This document shows positions 1-5,877 of a DNA stretch of 26,303 nucleotides, one piece after another. Position 1 is the stretch's first letter. Each line of letters begins with the position of its first letter. Under the pieces are notes generated by a model. That model was not told the DNA's origin, made no database searches, and saw only the letters and a list, made by a program, of their open reading frames with translations. Origin of the DNA: CAWHMN01 sp051001135 (GTDB lineage Bacteria; Acidobacteriota; Terriglobia; Terriglobales; Acidobacteriaceae); contig JBPCNO010000128.1 in assembly GCA_051001135.1 (NCBI GenBank), positions 1 through 26,303 of the forward strand. The letters are read 5' to 3'. The translations under genes and the position numbers were made by a program.

Positions 1-1
1 C

Positions 2-1048
2 GTCTGCTCCCATCTTGGCAGGCCCAAGGGCAAACCCAATCCAAAGTACAGCCTGCGTCCGGTAGTGGACCGGTTGCGCGTGCTGCTGGACCACGCGGTC
101 GGCGAGCAGGTCAACGTTGCCTTCTCACCCGACTGCATCGGTGAACTCGCGCGCGAACTGGCCGGCAAACTGGAAGACGGCAAGGTGCTGCTGCTCGAGA
201 ACCTGCGCTTCCACGCCGGAGAAGAGGCCAACGATCCGGCCTTCGCCAAGGCGCTCGCCAGCCTCTGCGATCTCTACGTCAACGATGCCTTCGGCTCCGC
301 CCATCGCGCTCACGCCTCGACCGAGGGGGTTACCCATTATGTCGCGCAGGCCGCCGCGGGTCTGCTGCTGGAGAAGGAGTTGCAGTACATGGGCAAGGCG
401 CTCCAGTCTCCCGAGAAGCCGTTCGTCGCGATTCTGGGAGGAGCGAAAGTCTCGGACAAGATCGAGGTGATCGACAATCTGCTCGGCAAAGTCGACGCCA
501 TTCTCATCGGCGGCGGCATGGCCTACACGTTTCTCCAAGCGAAAGGGCAGCAGGTGGGCAAGTCGCTGGTGGAGACGGACAAGGTTGACGTCGCGCGCGC
601 GGCGCTGCAGAAGGCGGAGGGACGTGGAGTACGCTTTCTGCTGCCCATCGATCACGTCCTCGCCGATAAGTTCGCGCCGGACGCGCGCACGCAGATCTTC
701 TCCGGAGATGCGGACTTTCCCGCCGATCGCATGGCGCTCGATATCGGACCGAGGACCGTCGATCTCTTCTCCCAGGAGATCGCGCTTGCCCGCACCATCG
801 TGTGGAACGGCCCCATGGGCGTCTTTGAGATGCCGGCCTTCGCGCACGGCACTACCGCTATAGCTCAAGCGGTCGCCGCCAATCGCGAAGCGATCTCTAT
901 CGTCGGCGGCGGCGACTCGGTGTCGGCCGTCAAACAAGCGGGTGTGGCGGAGAAAATATCCCACATTTCCACAGGCGGCGGCGCGTCGCTTGAATTTCTT
1001 GAAGGGAAAAAGTTGCCCGGTGTTGAAGCCTTGAGCAGAAAGCCGTAA
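2..1048 (+). CDS. pgk: Phosphoglycerate kinase, 5'-truncated by the window edge
   Basis: Reversibly transfers a phosphate from 1,3-bisphosphoglycerate to ADP in cytoplasmic glycolysis. The reading frame is open from base 2, so the gene starts outside the window; 348 residues are visible and roughly the first 45-50 of a usual ~395 are missing. Visible motifs follow the family order: SHLGRPKG near the left edge (substrate-binding basic patch), NDAFGSAHRAHAST, LLLEKEL, FVAILGGAKVSDK, then the nucleotide-domain signatures WNGPMGVFE, SIVGGGDSV and HISTGGGASLEFLEGK just before the C-terminal LPGVEAL. The GTG at 65 is an internal valine codon, not the start. tpiA lies 730 bp downstream on the same strand, so the two lower-glycolysis enzymes are probably co-regulated. 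Identification is secure. Confidence 0.97.
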   Translation, partial: VCSHLGRPKGKPNPKYSLRPVVDRLRVLLDHAVGEQVNVAFSPDCIGELARELAGKLEDGKVLLLENLRFHAGEEANDPAFAKALASLCDLYVNDAFGSAHRAHASTEGVTHYVAQAAAGLLLEKELQYMGKALQSPEKPFVAILGGAKVSDKIEVIDNLLGKVDAILIGGGMAYTFLQAKGQQVGKSLVETDKVDVARAALQKAEGRGVRFLLPIDHVLADKFAPDARTQIFSGDADFPADRMALDIGPRTVDLFSQEIALARTIVWNGPMGVFEMPAFAHGTTAIAQAVAANREAISIVGGGDSVSAVKQAGVAEKISHISTGGGASLEFLEGKKLPGVEALSRKP

Positions 1049-1093
1049 GCTGGTTCGGGCTTTCCCCCGGGCCAAAGTAGCAAGGAGAAACGC

Positions 1094-1564
1094 GTGCCTT
1101 CTGCATTTCTGGTTAACGCTGCATTGCTGTTCGCTGGTGTGATTGTGTTTATTGCGGCCTGCTTCACTGGCACTTTCTGGCGGCGAACGCAGCCCTGGCG
1201 CTATCGTTTCATCCTCACTCCATTAGGCTTTGTGGTCGCTGGCGGCATCAGCATCTCGGCGCAAGCCCACCTGCTGCGCTGGATCCAGCATGGGCATCTG
1301 CATCATTCCCTGGCGGGCGGTTTGTTTCAGAGCGCCACCCTGTTGATTGCAGGATGCGCGGGCTGCCTCGCCGGCCTCGGCCTCGGCTCAAGTCTCGATC
1401 GCGGTTACTTTGACACGCTCATGGACACCAGCGAACAGCATCCGGTATCCAGCGCGCGGCCGGTTCCCACTTCCGATAATGTGATTCCCATCTCCGATGG
1501 CCGCCGTCAACCCGGCGTTCTGCCCCAGGTAAAAGCAGTGTCGCAGAACGACCAGGCTCGGTGA
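1094..1564 (+). CDS. Small membrane protein of unknown function between pgk and tpiA
   Basis: I do not recognise a family. The product is 156 residues. Three hydrophobic stretches can be seen: about residues 5-27, 38-57 (containing LTPLGFVVAGGISIS) and 78-100 (a glycine/alanine-rich segment ending GLGLGSS). A His-rich loop (HGHLHH) lies between the second and third. The last ~50 residues are polar and probably cytoplasmic. The GTG start is supported by an AAGGAG sequence 5 nt upstream (1082-1087). It starts 46 bp after the pgk stop, on the same strand and with no clear terminator between, so it is likely co-transcribed with pgk. A role in glycolysis cannot be claimed from position alone. Confidence 0.75.
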   Translation: MPSAFLVNAALLFAGVIVFIAACFTGTFWRRTQPWRYRFILTPLGFVVAGGISISAQAHLLRWIQHGHLHHSLAGGLFQSATLLIAGCAGCLAGLGLGSSLDRGYFDTLMDTSEQHPVSSARPVPTSDNVIPISDGRRQPGVLPQVKAVSQNDQAR

Positions 1565-1615
1565 GTTCTTCCCAGACGAGCTACCGGTGAGCTGTTGGTT
1601 CACACTCTACGCTGT

Positions 1616-1658
1616 GTCATCCTGAGATAGCACGCAGTGCGCGGTGGAGGGATCTGCG
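1616..1658. repeat. Dispersed GTCATCCTGAG...GGATCTGCG intergenic repeat copy
   Basis: The stretch begins GTCATCCTGAG and ends GGAGGGATCTGCG. It resembles the copies at 18719, 18770, 22013 and 25801. All lie in gaps between genes and share a CATyCtGAG head and a GAAGATC/GGATCTGC tail. A short open frame running through it (1644-1829) is not considered a gene. Confidence 0.55.
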
Positions 1659-1779
1659 ACTCGCTTGCGCTCTCTAGCAACATGCACCCACACTGAGTTT
1701 CCACCTCGCTTGGCGCCAATCGTTACAGATCTATCCAGTCAGTCCAAACAGATCAAATCAGTCAATCCAAAGGACCCGC

Positions 1780-2538
1780 ATGCGCACGCCCCTGATCGCC
1801 GCAAATTGGAAGATGTACAAGACTCCTGAAGAGGCACGCAGCTTCGTGGATGCATTCCTGCCACTGCTCGCGCCGGATCTTACGACGGAAGTGGTCCTCT
1901 GCCCGCCCGCGATCGATCTCTCCGTCGTTCTGCTCTCCGCCTCCGGCTCACAGGTCTACGTCGGCGCGCAGACCATGCACTTCGCGGAAGAGGGGGCCTA
2001 CACCGGGGAGATCTCCGCCATCATGCTTACCGCCATCGGCGTCACCCACGTCATCCTCGGCCACTCCGAGCGGCGTCAGTACTTCGCCGAGACCGACAGC
2101 ACCGTGAATCAGAAGCTCAAGACCGCGCTCCAGCACAAGCTCATTCCGATCGTCTGTGTCGGCGAACGCCTGAATCAGCGGGAAGCGGACGAGACAGAAG
2201 ACGTGCTCCGCCGGCAGACGCGCGAGGCCCTGGCTGGCATCTCAGCCGAACAGGCCGCTCCCATCGTGATCGCCTATGAGCCGGTCTGGGCCATCGGGAC
2301 CGGTCGCACCGCAACGCCCCAGATCGCGGCCCACGCCCATCTCATCATCCGCTCGGAAGTCGCCTCGCTACTGGGACGGCCGACCGCGGAAGCCATGCGC
2401 ATCCTCTACGGCGGCAGCGTCAAGCCGGAGAACGCCTGCGAACTGTGTGGCCAGCCCGAGATCGATGGAGCGCTTGTGGGCGGCGCCAGCCTCGATCCGC
2501 ACTCCTTCGCGAAGATCGTCGCAGCCGCGGGTGCATAA
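1780..2538 (+). CDS. tpiA: Triosephosphate isomerase
   Basis: Interconverts dihydroxyacetone phosphate and glyceraldehyde-3-phosphate in the cytoplasm. The 252-residue length is typical of the bacterial enzyme. The N-terminus has the substrate-binding N9-W-K11. The electrophilic H95 sits in VILGHSERR (residues 91-99), and the catalytic base E167 in AYEPVWAIGTG, which runs into flexible loop 6 (AIGTG, 171-175). The C-terminal phosphate-binding motifs YGGSVKPEN and GALVGGASLD are intact. The ATG start gives the canonical MRTPLIAANWKM beginning. The ribosome-binding site is weak (AAAGGA, 1768-1773). It follows pgk and the small membrane protein after a 215-bp gap that contains a dispersed repeat, and is followed by a hairpin at 2564-2594. 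Confidence 0.98.
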   Translation: MRTPLIAANWKMYKTPEEARSFVDAFLPLLAPDLTTEVVLCPPAIDLSVVLLSASGSQVYVGAQTMHFAEEGAYTGEISAIMLTAIGVTHVILGHSERRQYFAETDSTVNQKLKTALQHKLIPIVCVGERLNQREADETEDVLRRQTREALAGISAEQAAPIVIAYEPVWAIGTGRTATPQIAAHAHLIIRSEVASLLGRPTAEAMRILYGGSVKPENACELCGQPEIDGALVGGASLDPHSFAKIVAAAGA

Positions 2539-2563
2539 ATCTATTCAGCTCTGACGCAATGAC

Positions 2564-2594
2564 TGCGGCCGGCAGGCGATCCGCGCCGGCCGCA
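2564..2594 (+). terminator. Hairpin downstream of tpiA
   Basis: TGCGGCCGGC (2564-2573) pairs perfectly with GCCGGCCGCA (2585-2594) across an 11-nt loop. The hairpin lies 26 bp after the tpiA stop and is followed by the moderately T-rich TTCCGCTCTTAAT. There is no long U-tract, so it may be a Rho-independent terminator or a 3'-end stabiliser. It may also serve the convergent DUF5076 operon. Confidence 0.6.
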
Positions 2595-2651
2595 TTCCGC
2601 TCTTAATGCAGCAGACTGCTGGATGCGGAGGATAGCCTATTGCACTAGCTT

Positions 2652-2686
2652 TATTGCACCAGGCCGCCTATTGCACCAGGCCGCCT
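2652..2686. repeat. Tandem 17-bp duplication at the DUF5076 3' end
   Basis: ATTGCACCAGGCCGCCT occurs twice in tandem with no gap, overlapping the last codons and stop of the DUF5076 gene. A degenerate third copy (CTATTGCACTAGC) lies just to the left. Each copy carries the antisense of the C-terminal GGLVQ-stop, so the array duplicates the gene's end without changing it. This is a slippage-type local repeat. Confidence 0.6.
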
Positions 2687-2964
2687 TCCGCATCATCCGT
2701 GGGCGACTCCACTTCAGCGTCGAAGGCCGCCTTGACTCGTGCGATGGTTTCTTCCGGATCGATTCCCTTCTTCTCCTCGTAGAAGTTCGCCACATGCCGC
2801 AACACATCCGCCAGCACCACACCCCAGGCGGTCGGGTCTTCCCACCCGCCCAGTTGCAGGCTCACATGCAGATCTCCCTGCGCCACCCAGGCGCGGATCA
2901 GCTCAAAGGATTTCGGGTCCGCCTTGGCCAGCGGAGGAATCGCCAACTGATTCTTTTCAGCCAT
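2668..2964 (-). CDS. DUF5076 domain protein
   Basis: A 98-residue soluble protein whose sequence fits the DUF5076 family. Recognisable parts are the N-terminal LAIPPLAKADPKSFELIRAW, the central LHVSLQLGGWEDPTAWG and the helix ADVLRHVANFY. The C-terminus is acidic. No catalytic motif is visible and the function of the family is unknown to me. Its ATG lies 5 bp downstream of the Rieske ferredoxin stop on the same strand, so the two form a tight operon and are probably translated together. A role next to an iron-sulfur electron carrier is possible, but this rests only on the neighbourhood. Confidence 0.8.
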   Translation of the reverse strand: MAEKNQLAIPPLAKADPKSFELIRAWVAQGDLHVSLQLGGWEDPTAWGVVLADVLRHVANFYEEKKGIDPEETIARVKAAFDAEVESPTDDAEGGLVQ

Positions 2965-2969
2965 GGTGT

Positions 2970-3278
2970 TTATACCTTCGCGTAGACCTCGTTGCCGTCC
3001 ACCTGGATATCGTAGATCCGCACCCGGTCTTCTGCGCTGTCATTCGCCTGCCCGGTACGTGGGTCGAACGCCCATGCATGCCAGGGGCATACCAGCCTGC
3101 CCTCTTCAATGGTGCCCTCGGATAGCGGCGCACCGCGGTGCGGACACACGTTGTCCATGGCCGAGATCTGTCCGTTCACGCGCACCACACACAGGCTTCT
3201 GCCGCCCGCCGACAGCTCCGTCGCCGTGCCCTCCGCGGGCAGCTCGGCGACACTGCACAATCTCTGGAACTCCGCCAT
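2970..3278 (-). CDS. Rieske-type [2Fe-2S] ferredoxin (NirD/BphF-like)
   Basis: A 102-residue cytoplasmic electron-transfer protein made of a single Rieske domain. The two cluster-binding motifs are complete: C45-P-H47-R-G and C64-P-W-H67, separated by 16 residues, as in small Rieske ferredoxins of dioxygenase systems and in NirD. There is no signal peptide or membrane anchor, so it is not a bc1-type Rieske subunit. The ATG gives MAEFQRLCSVAELP, the usual family start. It is the first gene of a two-gene operon with the DUF5076 protein. No oxygenase or nitrite reductase is in the window, so its redox partner is unknown. A 15-bp triplicated repeat lies just upstream of its start. Confidence 0.92.
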   Translation of the reverse strand: MAEFQRLCSVAELPAEGTATELSAGGRSLCVVRVNGQISAMDNVCPHRGAPLSEGTIEEGRLVCPWHAWAFDPRTGQANDSAEDRVRIYDIQVDGNEVYAKV

Positions 3279-3299
3279 CCCGCCGCACCCTCGCGTCTT

Positions 3300-3346
3300 C
3301 GAGTCTACCGTCAGCGAGTCTACCGTCAGCGAGTCTACCGTCAGCG
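3300..3346. repeat. Three perfect 15-bp tandem repeats in a divergent intergenic region
   Basis: CGAGTCTACCGTCAG is repeated three times without mismatch, followed by a partial CG. It occupies the region between the Rieske gene (-) and the zinc-ribbon gene (+), about 20 bp upstream of the Rieske start codon. It therefore sits in that gene's probable leader or promoter, and copy-number change could affect expression. Confidence 0.9.
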
Positions 3347-3430
3347 TAACCGGACTTTAACGCCCGCGGCTCCATCCTCGCGCAGTGTGCCTCGCCTCGC
3401 GCGGTGCTCGTCCTGATACGCTTGAAGCAG

Positions 3431-3613
3431 ATGGACGCATCGCACTCAATCCCGCCTCAGCCACCCACCAGCAGCACCACCGCCTCCGGGTTCTATTGCC
3501 CCCGGTGCGCCCGGCCGATCGACGATCCGCTGATCTGCGGCGACTGCTCCGCGATCATCTGCCGCACCTGCGGAACGCCCCTCGAATCGGCGGACGAACT
3601 CGCCTTCGGCTGA
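3431..3613 (+). CDS. Mini zinc-ribbon protein (60 aa)
   Basis: A small protein with a Pro/Ser/Thr-rich N-terminal tail (residues 1-20) and a cysteine-rich core: C23-P-R-C26, C36-G-D-C39 and C44-R-T-C47. Four to six of these could bind one zinc ion, or form a B-box/zinc-ribbon-like cross-brace. I chose the ATG at 3431 rather than the GTG at 3404 because the extra residues look unrelated and the ATG follows an acceptable GAAGCAG. The gene ends 2 bp before the start of the alpha/beta-hydrolase homologue, which implies co-translation. I do not recognise a named family; small ribbons of this type usually mediate protein or nucleic-acid contacts. Confidence 0.7.
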   Translation: MDASHSIPPQPPTSSTTASGFYCPRCARPIDDPLICGDCSAIICRTCGTPLESADELAFG

Positions 3614-3615
3614 CC

Positions 3616-4560
3616 ATGTCTCGCGCTCCCCTCGCAACCAAACGGCCGCGACCCTACCCTTCTCACGATCCCCTGCGTCCACAGAACCCGCTGGTCAGCC
3701 ACAAGTGGGTGGCCGGCGGCCTGCTTGCGATGTTGCTGTCCGCGATCGTTCTCTGCTATGGCTGCTTCTGCCTGCTCTTCTGGCAAGGGCAATGGCAGCT
3801 TCTCTTTCGTCCCTCGCACCTGGTCGCGCGCACGCCCGCCTCCGCCGGTCTCGCCTTCTCCGGCCTGCGCTTTGGCGCAACTGAGACCGGAGCCCTGCCG
3901 CTCGATGGCTGGTGGGTTCCTGCGGCCGCCGACGTTCCCGCGGCCCAGCTTACCGTCCTGTATCTCCACGGTCCGACAGGCTCGCTCAGCGATGCTCTGC
4001 CGGCTATCCAGGCTTTGCATGGCGTGGGCGTGAACGTCTTCGCCTTCGATCCCCGCGGCTTCGGCCGCAGCGATTGGGCCAGCCCCTCGGAGCGTCGCTG
4101 GAACGAAGATGCGGACGCCGCGTTTCGCTTCCTCACACAGACACGCCACCTCGATCCCCACCGCCTCATCCTGTGCGGCAGCGGCCTCGGCGCAAGCATT
4201 GCCGGGGAGCTAGCCTCCCGTCAAACATCGGTGGCGGCGCTCATCCTGGACAATCCACAACCGCCAACGCTCCCGCTGCTCGAGCGCGACCACCGAACGC
4301 AGCTCCTGCCCGTCCGTCTGCTGGCGCGCGACCGGTTCGATCCTGCAGCGCTTCTCGCGGCTTCCTCGATCCCCAAACTCTTTCTGGCGCCGGCCACTTC
4401 GAGCAAGACAGGCGTACCCTTCGCCGCCTCCGCCGCTCAGCCGAAAGAGATCGTTAGCATCCCCGCTGCAATGGCTGGCGAGTCCTTGCTCGCCTCGCCC
4501 GAAGCGCAAGCCGCAGTCCGTACATTCCTGCACCGGCTGCTTCCACCAGTCTCGCCGTAG
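3616..4560 (+). CDS. Membrane-anchored alpha/beta-hydrolase homologue lacking the catalytic serine
   Basis: A 314-residue protein with a basic, proline-rich N-terminus, one membrane segment (about residues 33-56) and an alpha/beta-hydrolase fold resembling Bem46/lysophospholipase-like proteins: LYLHGPTGS (116-123), FAFDPRGFGRSD (142-153) and LILCGSGLGAS (184-194). In this family the last motif is the nucleophile elbow GxSxG; here it reads G188-S-G190-L-G192, so the nucleophile position is glycine. The usual acid after strand 6 (HGxxD) is replaced by LAPATSS, and no G-x-H motif is seen near the C-terminus. It is therefore probably not a serine hydrolase. The ATG at 3616, 2 bp after the zinc-ribbon stop, is preferred over in-frame upstream sequence that overlaps that gene. 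Confidence 0.8.
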   Translation: MSRAPLATKRPRPYPSHDPLRPQNPLVSHKWVAGGLLAMLLSAIVLCYGCFCLLFWQGQWQLLFRPSHLVARTPASAGLAFSGLRFGATETGALPLDGWWVPAAADVPAAQLTVLYLHGPTGSLSDALPAIQALHGVGVNVFAFDPRGFGRSDWASPSERRWNEDADAAFRFLTQTRHLDPHRLILCGSGLGASIAGELASRQTSVAALILDNPQPPTLPLLERDHRTQLLPVRLLARDRFDPAALLAASSIPKLFLAPATSSKTGVPFAASAAQPKEIVSIPAAMAGESLLASPEAQAAVRTFLHRLLPPVSP

Positions 4561-4674
4561 CCCGCCTCCAGAGTTTCGCTGTTGCGGTGGCACGCAGCGC
4601 GCCCGCGGGTGCGGCCAGCACGTTTGCCGGACGGCCCTGATATCCGGATGGCAGGTCCCTGATATTGTGAGTGA

Positions 4675-5106
4675 ATGTTTGGCTCGCTCGATCGCCTCCA
4701 ACCCTTCGGCTCGCTGGTTCTTCGTCTCGTGCTCGGCGTCATTCTGACGGTGCACGGCTACTCCAAGATCGTTCCGCGCGGCGCGCTTTACAACTTCACC
4801 CACATGGTCGGACACCTCGGCATGCCGCCCTGGCTCGGCTACGTGGCGGCGTTCACGGAGTTCTTCGGCGGACTGCTGCTGATCCTCGGCCTGCTCACGC
4901 GCATCGCGGCCTTCGCCTGCGCCATCGATATGGCGGTCGCCATCCTCAAGGTGCATCTTCATCATGGATTGACAGCCGAGGGCGGATTCCAGTTTCCGCT
5001 GGCGCTCTTCGCCATCGCTCTTATGCTGATCGCCACCGGCGGCGGTCTGCTGGCGCTCGACGATCTGGTGGGCCGTGGCGGCGGGCGCGTCAGGGCTGCC
5101 CGCTGA
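4675..5106 (+). CDS. DoxX family membrane protein
   Basis: A 143-residue integral membrane protein with four predicted helices at about residues 10-27, 54-77, 80-96 and 106-127. Family hallmarks are LVLRLVLGVILTVHGYSKI at the first helix, then AAFTEFFGGLLLILGLLTR and the short HHGLTAEGGFQFPLAL loop before the last helix. DoxX-like proteins sit in the cytoplasmic membrane and have been linked to quinone or thiol redox chemistry and oxidative stress, but the substrate of this copy is unknown. The ATG at 4675 follows a poor ribosome-binding site. It is 114 bp after the hydrolase homologue and converges with the PIN toxin gene 33 bp away. Confidence 0.9.
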   Translation: MFGSLDRLQPFGSLVLRLVLGVILTVHGYSKIVPRGALYNFTHMVGHLGMPPWLGYVAAFTEFFGGLLLILGLLTRIAAFACAIDMAVAILKVHLHHGLTAEGGFQFPLALFAIALMLIATGGGLLALDDLVGRGGGRVRAAR

Positions 5107-5139
5107 GGCGATCCCGAATGCTTCCTGGGGAAAACTCAC

Positions 5140-5589
5140 CTATGATGAGGTAAGAAGGCGATTGAGAGTCATCGTTTGCACCGTAGGAATGGAAGGAATG
5201 CCCGCATCGTTCGTGAGAAATACTACCGCCTCTCCCGAGAGAGCAGTCGCAAGTTGAATGGCGTCCGGCGTACGGCACCCATAATCCGCGCGGATGCGCG
5301 CTGCTTCCCCGGCAATCGAAGACGATACGGCAAGCATTCTCAAATTGCGGGCACGCAACAGAATCCGCGAATATTGCTGGGCCAAATTGTCATTACCATG
5401 CCGGTAAGGATGCGTGAGAACTTCGGTCAAGGTGAGCGTGGACGTGACAATTTGCAGATCGCCTCGATCCGCGGCTTCGAAGAAGGGCTGCACGAGAGGA
5501 AGATAGGTCGCGTGCTTTTCTATGAAGTAGATCAGCGGGGCTGTGTCGAGCCCCACGATCCTTCCATGCAGCGCCCTTAGCCAATCCAC
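5140..5589 (-). CDS. PIN-domain ribonuclease toxin (VapC-like)
   Basis: A 149-residue single PIN domain, expected to be a magnesium-dependent RNase and the toxin of a toxin-antitoxin pair. The acidic active-site residues are in the right order: D15 in GLDTAPLIYFIE, E56 in LTLTEVL, D109 in CRTPDAIQLATA and D128 in FLTNDAG. The enzyme thus looks intact. The start is a GTG at 5589, overlapping the antitoxin reading frame by 13 nt, which implies translational coupling. A second GTG at codon 12 is possible but would cut into the first beta strand. The cellular RNA target cannot be read from the sequence. Confidence 0.88.
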   Translation of the reverse strand: MDWLRALHGRIVGLDTAPLIYFIEKHATYLPLVQPFFEAADRGDLQIVTSTLTLTEVLTHPYRHGNDNLAQQYSRILLRARNLRMLAVSSSIAGEAARIRADYGCRTPDAIQLATALSGEAVVFLTNDAGIPSIPTVQTMTLNRLLTSS

Positions 5590-5810
5590 GAAGCGCGTTC
5601 ACCGTTGACGTATTCCTGAGCATCGACTGTCTGCCAAATCTCCCGGCCCAAGCCGCACAGATCGAGCAGGCTGCCCGCCGGCTCGGAAGAGAGCGCATCT
5701 TCTGCGTGCGCACTCAACTCCGTAGTCAGCTCCTGAATAAGGCGCAGCTGCTCGTCCCGGCTTAAAGACTCCGCCAGCCGCAGGGCACTCTCATAGGAAG
5801 GTGTAGCCAT
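5577..5810 (-). CDS. Antitoxin of the PIN toxin pair
   Basis: A 77-residue acidic protein directly upstream of and overlapping the PIN toxin gene. The N-terminal half forms an amphipathic helix (SLSRDEQLRLIQELTTEL, residues 15-32). The C-terminal half carries LCGLGREIWQTVDAQEYVN (51-69), a pattern recurrent in small antitoxins paired with PIN toxins, where it likely wraps the toxin. I see no AbrB, ribbon-helix-helix or HTH motif, so it is not a textbook VapB. The ATG at 5810 has a strong AGGAG site 9 nt upstream and is preferred over an upstream ATG at 5864. The 3' end overlaps the toxin start by 13 nt. Confidence 0.8.
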   Translation of the reverse strand: MATPSYESALRLAESLSRDEQLRLIQELTTELSAHAEDALSSEPAGSLLDLCGLGREIWQTVDAQEYVNGERASWIG

Positions 5811-5877
5811 AGCGGTTATCTCCTGAGCCGAGAATACCGATCTTTCCGCTCCACAGCAAAACACAAGCTATGGCTCT

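Noticed and set aside
1644..1829. A 61-codon frame between the membrane gene and tpiA
   Set aside because: It runs through a dispersed repeat and into tpiA out of frame, with no protein-like features.
2970..3278. The Rieske gene plus the P450 as an oxygenase system
   Set aside because: They are 20 kb apart on opposite strands, and bacterial P450s use [2Fe-2S] or [3Fe-4S] ferredoxins of other types, not Rieske ferredoxins.
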